This document shows, piece by piece, positions 1 to 9,075 of a stretch of 64,000 nucleotides of DNA; positions within the stretch are counted from its first letter, which is position 1, and every line of letters starts with the position of its first letter. Both the position numbers and the translations under genes were made by a program. The stretch covers positions 558,001-622,000 of the forward strand of contig NZ_CP022605.1 in assembly GCF_002278035.1 (NCBI RefSeq), read 5' to 3'. The DNA is from Ochrobactrum quorumnocens. Its GTDB lineage: Bacteria > Pseudomonadota > Alphaproteobacteria > Rhizobiales > Rhizobiaceae. The notes below the pieces were generated by a model. It had not been told where the DNA came from, ran no database searches, and saw only the letters and a list, made by a program, of their open reading frames with translations.

Positions 1-1554
1 GACAGCTTTCTGGTCGAGCTTGACGACCTTGCCAGAACACTCACACTGCTCGACGCTTTGCAGGCCGCAAAGCTCGAAGGCGTGTGTGAAGTCATTCCGG
101 GCGCGCGCACGATCATGGTGCGTTTCGACCGATGGCTGACAGATCGTGCCAAGCTCACGAGCCAGATTGCAGCACTTGATCTCTCGGTCCGCAGCACCCG
201 CAGTGGCGAACTGTTTGAAATACCCGTCACCTATGATGGCGAAGATCTGGGCGACGTCGCCGCCTTCCTTGGCTGCACGATCAACGAAGTCATTGAGCGC
301 CATACTGAGGCGACCTATACAGTCGCCTTTACCGGCTTTGCGCCCGGATTTGCCTATATGACCTGCGACGATCCCGGCTTTGACGTGCCGCGCCGCAAGA
401 GCCCGCGTGTGAAAATACCGGCGGGATCGGTAGCGCTTGCGGGCAAATTCGGCGGCATTTATCCGTCTGACAGCCCCGGCGGCTGGCAGTTGCTCGGCAC
501 CACACCGCTTGCCATGTGGGACACAGCACGGGAACGCGCAGCACTGCTTGCGCCCGGTGACCGCGTGCGGTTTCGAAACATGGCCAAGGGCGAAACAATC
601 ACCGTATCAACACCAGCCGCAACAGTAGTGAAGACACAGCCTGCCGACGGCCTGCTTATAACACGCGCTGACCGTCCGGCACTGTATCAGGATATGGGCC
701 GTCCGGGCCTTGCCAGTCAGGGCGTGTCGGAATCCGGCGCGCTTGATCGCATCGCTATGCGTGAGGCCAATCGCTGTGTTGGCAATTCCGGTAATGCGGC
801 GGCTATCGAGATTTCCTTTGGTGGCTTTGCGCTCAAGGCGGACCGTCCTGTGATTGTTGCAGTGACCGGCGCGCCTTGCCCGCTGACCATTCGCACCCCG
901 GAAGGCACGACCCTTACAGCAGGCTTTTCGCAACCAGTGGCACTCAATACAGGCGATGAACTGTCGCTCGGCATCCCGCCAGAAGGGATGCTCAGCTACC
1001 TCGCGCTTCGCGGCGGATTTGAGGTTGAACCTGTTCTCGGATCAGCGGCACGCGACACACTCGCCAAGGTCGGTCCATCACCAATAGTTGAAGGCAATAT
1101 TCTTGTGCCTGCCAACCGGCCCGCACTGGCGGTTTCATCCGATGCAAGCGCACCCCGCGCGCTGCCGCGCGCCGGAAAAGTCGTTACACTCGACATTGTT
1201 CTCGGTCCGCGCACCGACTGGTTCACCCAACAGGGACTTGCAACCCTCACATCGCAGGACTGGGACGTGACACCGGAATCAAGCCGCGTTGGTATGCGCT
1301 TACAAGGCGCTAAAACCATTGAACGCGCCATTCACGATGAGCTGCCATCGGAAGGCACAGCCCTTGGTGCCATTCAGGTACCTGCGAGCGGACAACCGGT
1401 TCTGTTTCTTGCCGATCACCCATTGACCGGCGGTTATCCGGTCATTGGTGTGGTGGCACATCATCACCTAGACCTTGCAGGCCAGATACCCATCGGTGCC
1501 CGCATCCGTTTCAACCCAATCTCCAATTTCGAACCGCAAGAAGTTATAGCCTGA
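1..1554 (+). CDS. 5-oxoprolinase subunit PxpB-PxpC fusion (KipI-KipA / biotin-dependent carboxyltransferase family), 5' partial
   Basis: The frame is open from base 1, so the gene continues past the left edge; an internal TTG at 58 is not the true start. About the first 190 residues resemble PxpB/KipI (motif [11 protein letters not shown], then [19 protein letters not shown]). From about residue 215 the protein is PxpC/KipA-like ([20 protein letters not shown], then GALD). PxpABC cleaves 5-oxoproline to glutamate with ATP; KipI/KipA homologues also occur in urea-amidolyase-like enzymes. The stop codon overlaps the start of the downstream biotin carboxylase gene by one base, so the two are translationally coupled. 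That pairing suggests a biotin-linked amidolyase variant rather than plain oxoprolinase; this is inference. Confidence 0.88.
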   Translation, partial: DSFLVELDDLARTLTLLDALQAAKLEGVCEVIPGARTIMVRFDRWLTDRAKLTSQIAALDLSVRSTRSGELFEIPVTYDGEDLGDVAAFLGCTINEVIERHTEATYTVAFTGFAPGFAYMTCDDPGFDVPRRKSPRVKIPAGSVALAGKFGGIYPSDSPGGWQLLGTTPLAMWDTARERAALLAPGDRVRFRNMAKGETITVSTPAATVVKTQPADGLLITRADRPALYQDMGRPGLASQGVSESGALDRIAMREANRCVGNSGNAAAIEISFGGFALKADRPVIVAVTGAPCPLTIRTPEGTTLTAGFSQPVALNTGDELSLGIPPEGMLSYLALRGGFEVEPVLGSAARDTLAKVGPSPIVEGNILVPANRPALAVSSDASAPRALPRAGKVVTLDIVLGPRTDWFTQQGLATLTSQDWDVTPESSRVGMRLQGAKTIERAIHDELPSEGTALGAIQVPASGQPVLFLADHPLTGGYPVIGVVAHHHLDLAGQIPIGARIRFNPISNFEPQEVIA

Positions 1555-3263
1555 TGAAGAAGCTGCTTATTGCCAATCGCGGCGAAATCGCCATCCGCAT
1601 CATCCGCGCAGCACGCGATTATGGCGTTGCATCCGTCGCGATCTATTCCGACGCTGATGCGAATTCGCTGCACGCCGAATTCGCCGACGAGGCCTATGGC
1701 CTTGGTGCAGGCCGGCCGGCAGATACCTATCTCAACATTGCAAAGATACTCGACATTGCAAAGCGTTCAGGCGCGGATGCTGTCCATCCCGGCTATGGCT
1801 TTTTGTCAGAACGCGCCGAATTTGCCAAAACCGTGATTGATGCCGGTCTGATCTGGGTTGGCCCATCGCCCGAAGTCATCACGTCGCTGGGCGATAAGGT
1901 TGAAGCACGGCGTATTGCCGAGAAAGTCGGCGCACCACTCGTCAAGGGTTCAGACGGCCCACTGGCATCGGCGGCGGAAGCTGTGGCCTTTGCGCGTGAA
2001 GCGGGCTTGCCGCTGGCGATCAAAGCTGCATTTGGCGGCGGTGGACGCGGCATGAAAGTGGCGCATCATCTGGAAGAAGTGGGCGAATTGTTTGATTCCG
2101 CCGTTCGCGAGGCGGTGGAAGCTTTCGGACGTGGCGAATGCTATGCCGAGCAGTTCCTTGAAAAGCCGCGCCATATCGAGGCACAGGTTATCGCCGACAC
2201 ACACGGCAACACTGTGGTTCTGGGCACGCGTGACTGCTCGCTGCAACGCCGCAACCAGAAGCTGGTTGAGGAAGCACCAGCGCCGTTTATCACGGAAGAC
2301 CAGCGCGAACGGATTCATGACTCCGCCCGCGCAATCTGTGCGGCAGCGGGCTACACAGGAGCAGGCACCGTTGAGTTTCTGCTTTCGCAAAACGGCACGA
2401 TCTCATTTCTCGAAGTCAACACACGCCTTCAGGTTGAGCATCCGATTACCGAAGAAACCACTGGCATCGATATTGTCATTGAGCAGCTGCGCATTGCGGA
2501 CGGAAAAGAACTGTCAGTAACAGAAACCCCGGCAGCGCGCGGTCATGCCTTTGAATTCCGCATCAATGCAGAAGATCCGGGCCGTGGCTTCCTGCCGACG
2601 CCGGGCCTGATCACGCGTTTCCGCGCTCCTTCGGGTCCGGGTGTGCGTCTTGATACAGGTGTCGAAAGCGGATCAGAAATTCCAGGCCTCTACGATTCAC
2701 TGATGGCAAAGCTCATCGTGACAGGTGCCACACGCGAAGAAGCACTTATCCATGCGCGCCGTGCTTTGGCAGAGTTTAAGATTGAAGGCGTGGCCTCGGT
2801 GCTGCCATTCCATCGTGCGGTTGTCGAAGACAAAGCCTTTACCGGCGAAGACGGGTTTAAGGTGTTCACCAACTGGATCGAAACTGAGTTTCGGGGTGTT
2901 GAACCATCGGCACGGATTGATCCGGTCGATACGGGTGTGATCCGCAGTTTTATCGAAATCGATGGCAAGCGCCATGAACTTGGCCTGCCTGCTGCACTCT
3001 TCTCCGGTCTCAGCGCACCGAAGCACGTAGGCTCTGCCACTCAACAGGTTGCAGAAGGTGCCGTCACAGCCCCCATTCCCGGCACATTCCAGCAATGGCT
3101 GGTTGAAGATGGCGCAACGGTTGCAGAAGGCGAAGTTGTTGCCATTATGGAAGCTATGAAGATGGAGACCCGCATAGCCGCGCCTAAGGCTGGTAAGATC
3201 AGCCTGCGTGCGGAACCGGGCAAAGGCGTTGGGCTTGGCGCGGAACTCGCAACCATCGAATAA
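1554..3263 (+). CDS. Biotin carboxylase with C-terminal biotinyl (BCCP) domain
   Basis: A 569-residue protein. The N-terminal biotin carboxylase domain begins [17 protein letters not shown]; the ATP-grasp glycine loop [12 protein letters not shown] lies near residue 160, and [14 protein letters not shown] near residue 290 is the catalytic signature. The C-terminal 75 residues are a biotinyl domain with the biotinylation site EAMKMET, whose second lysine would carry biotin. It carboxylates its own biotin using ATP and bicarbonate; the carboxyl acceptor depends on its partner. Coupling to the PxpB-PxpC fusion suggests the pair acts together, as in urea amidolyase-like systems. No propionyl or methylcrotonyl carboxyltransferase subunit is adjacent. 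The start ATG overlaps the previous stop (TGATG). Confidence 0.9.
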   Translation: MKKLLIANRGEIAIRIIRAARDYGVASVAIYSDADANSLHAEFADEAYGLGAGRPADTYLNIAKILDIAKRSGADAVHPGYGFLSERAEFAKTVIDAGLIWVGPSPEVITSLGDKVEARRIAEKVGAPLVKGSDGPLASAAEAVAFAREAGLPLAIKAAFGGGGRGMKVAHHLEEVGELFDSAVREAVEAFGRGECYAEQFLEKPRHIEAQVIADTHGNTVVLGTRDCSLQRRNQKLVEEAPAPFITEDQRERIHDSARAICAAAGYTGAGTVEFLLSQNGTISFLEVNTRLQVEHPITEETTGIDIVIEQLRIADGKELSVTETPAARGHAFEFRINAEDPGRGFLPTPGLITRFRAPSGPGVRLDTGVESGSEIPGLYDSLMAKLIVTGATREEALIHARRALAEFKIEGVASVLPFHRAVVEDKAFTGEDGFKVFTNWIETEFRGVEPSARIDPVDTGVIRSFIEIDGKRHELGLPAALFSGLSAPKHVGSATQQVAEGAVTAPIPGTFQQWLVEDGATVAEGEVVAIMEAMKMETRIAAPKAGKISLRAEPGKGVGLGAELATIE

Positions 3264-3579
3264 TACTAGGGGTAGCAATTCCCCTTTCTCAAACCAAAAA
3301 AGACCGGCGAATTTCACAATCCGCCGGGGTTTAAGCAACATATATTTTGGTAAAATTTTTATTGGAAGTCTCAATTTTAAAGGAAGGCTATAAAATAGAT
3401 GCCGTCAGGAGCGCCTATTTCCAATGTTTTTATCCTTTATGCGACGTTTTATTTTCTCCTACTCAGTTTTCTGTCTCACTCCTCGATCATTTATGTTTGA
3501 ACGTGGCGTAGACGTTGATCCTGCCAAACTGAAGACGTTGAATTTTGGATGAGACACGGCTTAAAATAGTATTAGCGCA
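3264..3579. other. Convergent intergenic region with two weak hairpins
   Basis: This gap separates the convergent biotin carboxylase and ETF-QO genes. Just after the carboxylase stop there is a small hairpin (AGGGG...CCCCT, about 3269-3286) followed by a T-rich stretch. About 20 bases on is a second hairpin (CCGGCG...CGCCGG, about 3303-3326). Either could act as a modest terminator, but neither has a clean T-run. Nothing else in the gap looks coding. Confidence 0.3.
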
Positions 3580-5271
3580 TCACATGTTTACGTAAACGGG
3601 TCCCTCGCCGCCTTGTGGCGGAACCCAGTTGATGTTCTGGTTCGGGTCCTTAATATCGCAAGTCTTGCAGTGGACGCAGTTCTGCGCGTTGATTACAAAA
3701 CGAACATCCTTGGCCTGCGGATCAGCCGCTGAATTGCCATCAGCATCAACCCACTCATAAACACCTGCCGGGCAGTAGCGTGTCGATGGTCCTGCAAAGA
3801 CGTCGTGTTCAGATATCTGCTGCAGCTTCACGTCCGCGACCTGCAGATGAACAGGCTCGTTTTCATCGTGATTGGTGTTCGACAGAAACACTGATGAGAG
3901 GCGGTCAAAAGTCAGCACACCATCCGGCTTTGGATAGGTGATCTTTTTGTGCTTCGCTGCCGGTTCCAGTGCCTGCGCGTCGGTCTTGCCATGCTTCAAC
4001 GTACCGAAGAACGAAAATCCGAAAAGCTGGTTGGTCCACATATCGAGGCCACCGAGCGCCACACCCACGACCGTTCCGAACTTGGACCACAATGGCTTGA
4101 CGTTGCGGACTCTTTTGAGGTCCTTGCCAATTGCACTGTCGCGCCAGCTGTTTTCGATCTCGATCGGCTCATCATTGGCTCGACCAGCGGCAAGAGCCTC
4201 TGCGATCTTATCGGCAGCAAGAATGCCCGAAAGGACTGCATTATGGCTCCCTTTGATGCGTGGTACGTTCACAAAACCGGCCGAACAGCCGATTAGTGCG
4301 CCGCCCGGGAAGGAAAGCTTTGGTACCGACTGGAAGCCACCTTCAGTAATGGCGCGAGCGCCATAGGACAACCGCTTGCCGCCCTCAAAAGTATCCCGGA
4401 TCGCTGGATGTGTCTTGAAACGCTGAAACTCTTCGAACGGAGCCAGATACGGGTTCTTGTAGTTGAGATGCAGCACGAAGCCGACCGCAACCATATTGTC
4501 TTCGAGGTGATAGAGGAATGAGCCGCCACCGGTCTTCATATCGAGCGGCCAGCCAAACGAATGCTGCACCAGACCCGGCTTATGCTTGGATGGATCAACC
4601 TGCCAAAGTTCCTTGAGGCCGATACCAAATTTTGCTGGCTCGCGACCTTCATCAAGCTTGAACTTCGCTATCAGTTCCTTGGCAAGCGAACCGCGCGCAC
4701 CTTCCCCGATCAGCACATATTTGCCGAGCAGAGCCATGCCGCGCGTATAGTTCGGACCGTGTGTGCCATCGCGTTCAATGCCCATGTCGCCAGTTGCGAC
4801 ACCAATCACAGCGCCTTCATCATTATAAAGCACTTCAGTCGCCGCAAAGCCCGGATAGATTTCAACGCCAAGTTCTTCAGCCTTGGTACCAAGCCAACGG
4901 CAGACATTGCCAAGAGACACAATGTAATTGCCATGATTGTTCATCAATGGCGGCATGGCGAAATTCGGTAGACGCACCGAGCCTGCAGGACCGAGCAGCA
5001 GAAAATGATCTGCGGTTACTGGTGTTTTGAACGGGTGTCCCTCTTCATCACGCCAGCCCGGCAGCAGTTGATCGATACCACTTGGATCGACGACTGCGCC
5101 TGACAGAATATGAGCGCCGACTTCCCCGCCCTTTTCAAGAACGACGACTGAAAATTCGGGATTGATTTGTTTGAAACGGATAGCCGCAGCAAGGCCAGCA
5201 GGGCCTGCGCCGACAATCACAACATCAAATTCCATGCTTTCGCGTTCGGGAAGCGCATTTGCATCGTACAT
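3580..5271 (-). CDS. Electron transfer flavoprotein-ubiquinone oxidoreductase (ETF-QO)
   Basis: A 563-residue, full-length ETF dehydrogenase that passes electrons from reduced ETF to ubiquinone at the membrane. The FAD dinucleotide-binding motif DVVIVGAGPAGLAAAIR is near residue 15. The C-terminus carries the 4Fe-4S cysteines (CPAGVYEW, then NCVHCKTCDIKDP) followed by the family's usual ending near NINWVPPQGGEGP. Its ATG directly abuts the TAA of an etfA remnant, so it was probably once part of an etf operon. The intact etfBA pair lies at 31.5-33.2 kb. It is the likely electron exit for flavoprotein dehydrogenases in this window. Confidence 0.96.
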   Translation of the reverse strand: MYDANALPERESMEFDVVIVGAGPAGLAAAIRFKQINPEFSVVVLEKGGEVGAHILSGAVVDPSGIDQLLPGWRDEEGHPFKTPVTADHFLLLGPAGSVRLPNFAMPPLMNNHGNYIVSLGNVCRWLGTKAEELGVEIYPGFAATEVLYNDEGAVIGVATGDMGIERDGTHGPNYTRGMALLGKYVLIGEGARGSLAKELIAKFKLDEGREPAKFGIGLKELWQVDPSKHKPGLVQHSFGWPLDMKTGGGSFLYHLEDNMVAVGFVLHLNYKNPYLAPFEEFQRFKTHPAIRDTFEGGKRLSYGARAITEGGFQSVPKLSFPGGALIGCSAGFVNVPRIKGSHNAVLSGILAADKIAEALAAGRANDEPIEIENSWRDSAIGKDLKRVRNVKPLWSKFGTVVGVALGGLDMWTNQLFGFSFFGTLKHGKTDAQALEPAAKHKKITYPKPDGVLTFDRLSSVFLSNTNHDENEPVHLQVADVKLQQISEHDVFAGPSTRYCPAGVYEWVDADGNSAADPQAKDVRFVINAQNCVHCKTCDIKDPNQNINWVPPQGGEGPVYVNM

Positions 5272-5565
5272 TTAAATACCTGTCCGCGACTCAGGTAGTA
5301 TGGTGAAGATATCGCCAACGATGCCATAATCAGCGGCCTGGGAGATTGGTGCTTCTTCGTCCTTGTTGAGTGCCTCGATTAAGCGGCTCTCTTTCATACC
5401 GGCCTGTTGCTGAATTGTGGCGGAAGGCTTGGCAATAGCGTTTGTTTCCTCGCCTGCAACCAGAATATCCACATCGACACTAAACTGGACTGCGGAAATC
5501 AGTGCCTTAGCGTTGCGATTGTAGAGGCTTGTATTGTCGCTTTTGGAAATAAGAAGAATTGCCAT
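5272..5565 (-). pseudogene. etfA remnant with large internal deletion
   Basis: A 97-residue frame whose ends match EtfA and whose middle is missing. Residues 1-52 align with the start of the intact EtfA at 32243 ([11 protein letters not shown] against [19 protein letters not shown] against HVLVAGKD). From about residue 53 it jumps to the EtfA C-terminus ([20 protein letters not shown] against [20 protein letters not shown]). About 215 residues, including most of the FAD-binding domain, are gone, yet the frame is kept. It retains a Shine-Dalgarno-like AAAGGCG and its TAA touches the ETF-QO start, so it may still provide translational coupling. It cannot work as EtfA. Confidence 0.88.
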
Positions 5566-6220
5566 GTATTCGCCTTTTAAATATCTCGGCGTTTGAAGCT
5601 TCTCGTGCTAACTAATTCAAATTCGAAGAAAATGATGACACGCAAAAATCGAAGCAGATCGTAATTTTGTATATGAGCATCGGGACCTCAGCAGCACTCG
5701 TTGTGCAGACAACCTCTCGGAGGGGCCTTAGGCTATGTCGTCTATCGTCGCTAAATATAACGCATAACTAATGGCAAGCTTCAGATATTTTATAGAGCTT
5801 CAACCTCTGTTCGAGCAAATCGCGCTTCAGCCTGCTTTATTTGAACATGTCCAATTTGTGTTATTTGATATTTAATTACATCGACAAATTTTTCTGCACT
5901 TGATAAATATACTATAGTTATCAAAGCAGAAAAAACACATATTATACGATACAAGTTTCTCATTCTCGTCCCCATTTTTTCTTAAAATAACATATAATAT
6001 TATATGGTCAATATAGTATCATATGTTATTTAATATTATATAGTTTACAGATAAATATGTACAACAGCACATTTTATATAAAACTGTGCTGTTGGAATAA
6101 AATATAATAATTCTGCACAATGCATATTAAAGGTTCTATTAATTCCAAGGCATAATTTCTACTTAATTTCGCTCCATTGTCTTTGGATGCATCATCTATT
6201 CTAGACTAGACGCCTTAAAC
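5566..6220. other. AT-rich intergenic region
   Basis: A 655-base gap between the etfA remnant and the hydroxyacid dehydrogenase. Bases 5980-6130 are strikingly AT-rich, with nested short palindromes (ATATAATATTATAT, and AACATAT paired with ATATGTT). This composition differs from the flanking genes and could be a promoter/upstream element or a transfer scar. The only reading frame of note is the small minus-strand frame at 5790-5963. Confidence 0.5.
5790..5963 (-). CDS. Possible small membrane-anchored protein, unrecognised
   Basis: A 57-residue minus-strand frame in an AT-rich gap. It starts MRNLYRIICVFSALITIVYL, so it has a basic N-terminus and one hydrophobic segment (about residues 5-22), followed by a polar tail rich in K, E and R. 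The start ATG follows GGGGACGAGA, which is a modest ribosome binding site. I do not recognise a family. Small size and lack of homology keep confidence low. Confidence 0.25.
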   Translation of the reverse strand: MRNLYRIICVFSALITIVYLSSAEKFVDVIKYQITQIGHVQIKQAEARFARTEVEAL

Positions 6221-7183
6221 TCAACAAGGTGAGTGAGTTACAAGATCAGGAAGAGCTTCTCCCTGCAACGCGCGGCGGGCACGCTCCACAGCCTGCTCCT
6301 GCAGGGCGTCAAGCGAAGTGGTTGAACGCCACGCAACATGCGGCGTGAAAAGTGTATTGGGTGCATCGCGCAACGGATGGTTTCCAACCAATGGCTCCTG
6401 TGCAAAAGTGTCGAGACCCGCACCAGCAATGGTTCCTGCCTTGAGTGCAGCAGCCAGCGCTTCTTCATCAATCAAACCGCCACGCGATACATTGATAATC
6501 ACGGCATTTTTGCGCATACGTTCCATGACCTCAGCTGAGATGAGGTGACGAGTGTTAGAAGTGAGAGGAACATGAAGCGAGATAACGTCCGATTCTTCCA
6601 ATATTTCTTCTAAACTGGCTGTCTCGACTTCCGAGAAAGTGGACATTGGATCAAAGGCATGGACCTTCGCGCCAACTGCCGCCCACCATTTCGCAACCAG
6701 CTTGCCGATCCGACCCATTCCGACGACGCCAACACGAAGGTTCGTGAGTTTCGGTGTATCAAGACCGACAACGCCAGCCCATTCACCAGCACGGATTGCC
6801 GACTGCCCCTGCGGAATACGGCGTGCAAGGCTTAGCCCCATCGCAAATGCATGCGATGCTACTTCTTCCGAAGCTGTATCAGGAACGATTGTAACCGGCA
6901 CACCGACATCATTGGCGGCATCGACATCAATATTGTCATAGCCTACACCATAACGAACAACCGCTTTACAGCGCTTCAACATGCTAAATTCTTCAGCCGT
7001 CATCTTTGCGTAAGGGGTGACCATTACGATCTCAGCTTCAGCCATACGGCTGCGAAATGTAGCCTGATCTTCGGCAACATAAATTTCGCGACCAAATTTC
7101 TCAGCGAATGCACGCTCCCTGTTCACGTTCGGGAAGCGATGGGGAGCAACCAAAATGATCCCCTTTTCGTCTTGCATCGTCAT
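6221..7183 (-). CDS. D-isomer-specific 2-hydroxyacid dehydrogenase (phosphoglycerate-dehydrogenase-like)
   Basis: A 320-residue NAD-dependent dehydrogenase. The Rossmann motif VGVVGMGRIGKLVAKW is near residue 150. The catalytic Arg lies in INVSRGGLIDEEAL, the Glu in GLDTFAQEPL and the His near TPHVAW, so the active site looks complete. It would interconvert a 2-oxoacid and a D-2-hydroxyacid; the substrate is not determined. The start follows a GGAGA ribosome binding site. It lies 82 bases downstream of the glyoxalase gene on the same strand and probably shares its GGATCA-type promoter. Confidence 0.93.
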   Translation of the reverse strand: MTMQDEKGIILVAPHRFPNVNRERAFAEKFGREIYVAEDQATFRSRMAEAEIVMVTPYAKMTAEEFSMLKRCKAVVRYGVGYDNIDVDAANDVGVPVTIVPDTASEEVASHAFAMGLSLARRIPQGQSAIRAGEWAGVVGLDTPKLTNLRVGVVGMGRIGKLVAKWWAAVGAKVHAFDPMSTFSEVETASLEEILEESDVISLHVPLTSNTRHLISAEVMERMRKNAVIINVSRGGLIDEEALAAALKAGTIAGAGLDTFAQEPLVGNHPLRDAPNTLFTPHVAWRSTTSLDALQEQAVERARRALQGEALPDLVTHSPC

Positions 7184-7265
7184 TTTTGAATTCTCCGCAT
7201 TGGGTGTAAATCAGGTGAAAGGAACAGCGCTATCAAGGGTGTGAACAGATGGGGTTTGAAAACCC

Positions 7266-7676
7266 TCAGCTCATCGTGTCGAGATCAATCAGCTCAATTT
7301 TGTAACCGTCAGGATCTTCGACAAAAGCAATCACAGTCGTCCCGTGCTTCATCGGTCCTGCAGGACGGGGAATGCGCGCACCGCTTGCCGCCAGTTCATC
7401 ACAAATGCTGTAAATATCCCTCACGCCAAGGGCAACATGCCCGTAGCCATTGCCAAGATCATAAGGCGTTTCCTGATCCCAGTTATGGGTCAGTTCGATC
7501 ACCGCATTTGACTCTTCCGGGCCGTATCCAACAAATGCGAGCGTAAACTCGCCTTCGGGATAATCGAGCTTGCGCAGCAACTTCATTCCAAGGAGGCGGG
7601 TGTAAAAATGGATCGATTTTTCGAGGTCTTTCACACGAACCATTGTGTGCAATACTTGAAACTTAGCTTCGCTCAT
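7266..7676 (-). CDS. VOC-superfamily glyoxalase I-like protein (lactoylglutathione lyase)
   Basis: A 136-residue protein beginning MSEAKFQVLHTMVRVKDLEK. It matches the glyoxalase I pattern: LHTMVRVKDL with the first metal His, IELTHNWD with a metal Glu, GYGHVALGV with the second His, and DPDGYKIELID with the second Glu. Glyoxalase I converts the methylglyoxal-glutathione hemithioacetal to lactoylglutathione in the cytoplasm. The start was set at 7676 because it follows GAGGAAAAGACCG; a longer upstream frame has no homology. It is the first gene after promoter site A and may detoxify a 2-oxoaldehyde made by the neighbouring pathway. Confidence 0.9.
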   Translation of the reverse strand: MSEAKFQVLHTMVRVKDLEKSIHFYTRLLGMKLLRKLDYPEGEFTLAFVGYGPEESNAVIELTHNWDQETPYDLGNGYGHVALGVRDIYSICDELAASGARIPRPAGPMKHGTTVIAFVEDPDGYKIELIDLDTMS

Positions 7677-7796
7677 CGGTCTTTTCCTCTCACATATTGG
7701 CCGTAAAATTAACCCGCACGGATGACCAGTCAGACGCAAACAAAGTTGCTTAGACGAACGTCTCAATCGGTCGGATTGCACTTATCTTCAGCGGCA

Positions 7797-7841
7797 GTGA
7801 ACACTATGATCCTATTGTGTGTCAATAGGATCAACTGATCC
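7797..7841 (-). promoter_or_regulatory. GGATCA-type promoter/operator, site A (upstream of glyoxalase)
   Basis: Read on the minus strand: palindrome GGATCA-GT-TGATCC (7828-7841), then TTGACA (7820-7825), then GGATCA (7807-7812), then TAGTGTTCACTG. The hexamers TGATCC and GGATCA are exactly 15 bases apart, as in sites B to E. The TTGACA lies between the two inverted half-sites, so a bound regulator would cover the -35 region. About 120 bases separate it from the glyoxalase start. Confidence 0.75.
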
Positions 7842-7956
7842 ACATCCAGTTTCTTTCGCGTCAACCGGGAGTATTTAAACGCGCCGGACACTGAAAACTA
7901 AATTTTGAAGAAATGTCCGTGGTGCAGATAAGCCGCACAAGGCATACAGCCGTGGC

Positions 7957-8025
7957 GTCATTCACACCCAAACAATGTGGGTGAGAATGACCGATGGTGG
8001 GCGCTAATTTTCAGCGTTCACCATC
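7957..8025. repeat. Two tandem hairpins between the FAH-family operon and glyoxalase promoter
   Basis: Two adjacent imperfect inverted repeats. The first (7957-7991) pairs GTCATTCaCACCCA with TGGGTGaGAATGAC, leaving one mismatch. The second (7993-8025) pairs GATGGTG-gg-CGCT with AGCG-tt-CACCATC around a 7-base loop. They lie downstream of the minus-strand FAH-family gene and upstream of site A. Roles could be mRNA 3'-end stabilisation, bidirectional termination without a T-run, or an interspersed palindromic repeat of this genome. Confidence 0.6.
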
Positions 8026-8119
8026 GATCTAACGCACAAAGGTCACTCTAAAAGTTTATGTCTGCTGCAGAATAATATCTTAAATTGTCGCAGATTTTAG
8101 GATCAGGAAGTCAAGCGTA

Positions 8120-9007
8120 TCAGCGAACAGCGTTACGCAATATACCAACATTTTCGAGTTCAACCTCAACAGTATCTCCTGGCTGCAACCACATTGGCGG
8201 ATTACGCTTGGCACCAATACCCTGCGGTGTACCAGTGGTAATAATGTCGCCTGGAGCAAGACTCATGAATTGCGAGATATAGCTTACCAAATGGCGCACT
8301 GGAAAAATCATGAGACGGGTGTTGGACGACTGGACCTGTGTACCATTCACGCGGGTCTGAATATTCAGGTTCTGAATGTCACCAACTTCATCAAGCGTTG
8401 CAATTGCTGGACCAACCGGCGTCGAACCATCGACAGCCTTGCCTGCAAGCCATTGCGTACCGCGATATTGAAGATCGCGTGCGGTGATGTCGTTTAACAC
8501 GGTCACGCCCGCAACATAATCAAGCGCATCTTCCTCAGAAACCGAACGGCAATTCTTGCCGATAACGATCGCCATTTCACCTTCAAAATCGAGATTTGGG
8601 GTGATCTTGCAGCAATCTATCTCGTCAAACGGACCGATAAGCGAGGTTGCAAATTTTGCGAAAATATCGGGGTGCGTTGGCAGGGCGCGTCCGGTTTCCG
8701 CAACATGGTCGTTGTAGTTGAGACCTATGCAAAGGATCTTAGCCGGTTCAGTAATCGGTGCTCCAAGACGCACATCTTCAAATGCACCAACTGCCGCCGA
8801 TGCGTTATTCTTTGCTGCAGCGGTTAGTTTCTGCGCAAGATCTGACAATGCGCCGCCATATTCACGGAGCAATTCCAGCACCGAGGATACAGGCTTTAAG
8901 ACCTTATCTGCGTCACTTTTCAGAAGTGTTTCAACGTCAAAAACCGACGTATCCACAATGATGCCTGCTCTCCAAGAGCCATTTGAATCATAAGTAACGA
9001 GCTTCAT
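8120..9007 (-). CDS. Fumarylacetoacetate hydrolase (FAH) family protein
   Basis: A 295-residue protein with an FAH catalytic domain from about residue 85. Visible motifs are ILCIGLNYNDHVAE, the metal acidic residues in DFEGEMAIVIG, and ITTGTPQGIGAKRNPP near the C-terminus. Family members hydrolyse or decarboxylate acylpyruvates and related beta-keto acids with Mg2+. The start follows GGGAGGACTT. It is the last gene of the minus-strand run from the aminotransferase at 16.6 kb, and a paralogous FAH-family gene sits at 22.8 kb. The substrate is unknown. Confidence 0.92.
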   Translation of the reverse strand: MKLVTYDSNGSWRAGIIVDTSVFDVETLLKSDADKVLKPVSSVLELLREYGGALSDLAQKLTAAAKNNASAAVGAFEDVRLGAPITEPAKILCIGLNYNDHVAETGRALPTHPDIFAKFATSLIGPFDEIDCCKITPNLDFEGEMAIVIGKNCRSVSEEDALDYVAGVTVLNDITARDLQYRGTQWLAGKAVDGSTPVGPAIATLDEVGDIQNLNIQTRVNGTQVQSSNTRLMIFPVRHLVSYISQFMSLAPGDIITTGTPQGIGAKRNPPMWLQPGDTVEVELENVGILRNAVR

Positions 9008-9075
9008 AAGTCCTCCCGCACCGTGCCGGTGCTTTCAATTCATCAGAAAATGGATGGGAATTTTCGTGCTGCGCT

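Noticed and set aside
3505..3545. A TGATCC upstream of ETF-QO, considered as a sixth GGATCA site
   Set aside because: It lies at the 3' side of the gene, has no GGATCA 15 bases away and has no TTGACA-like box.
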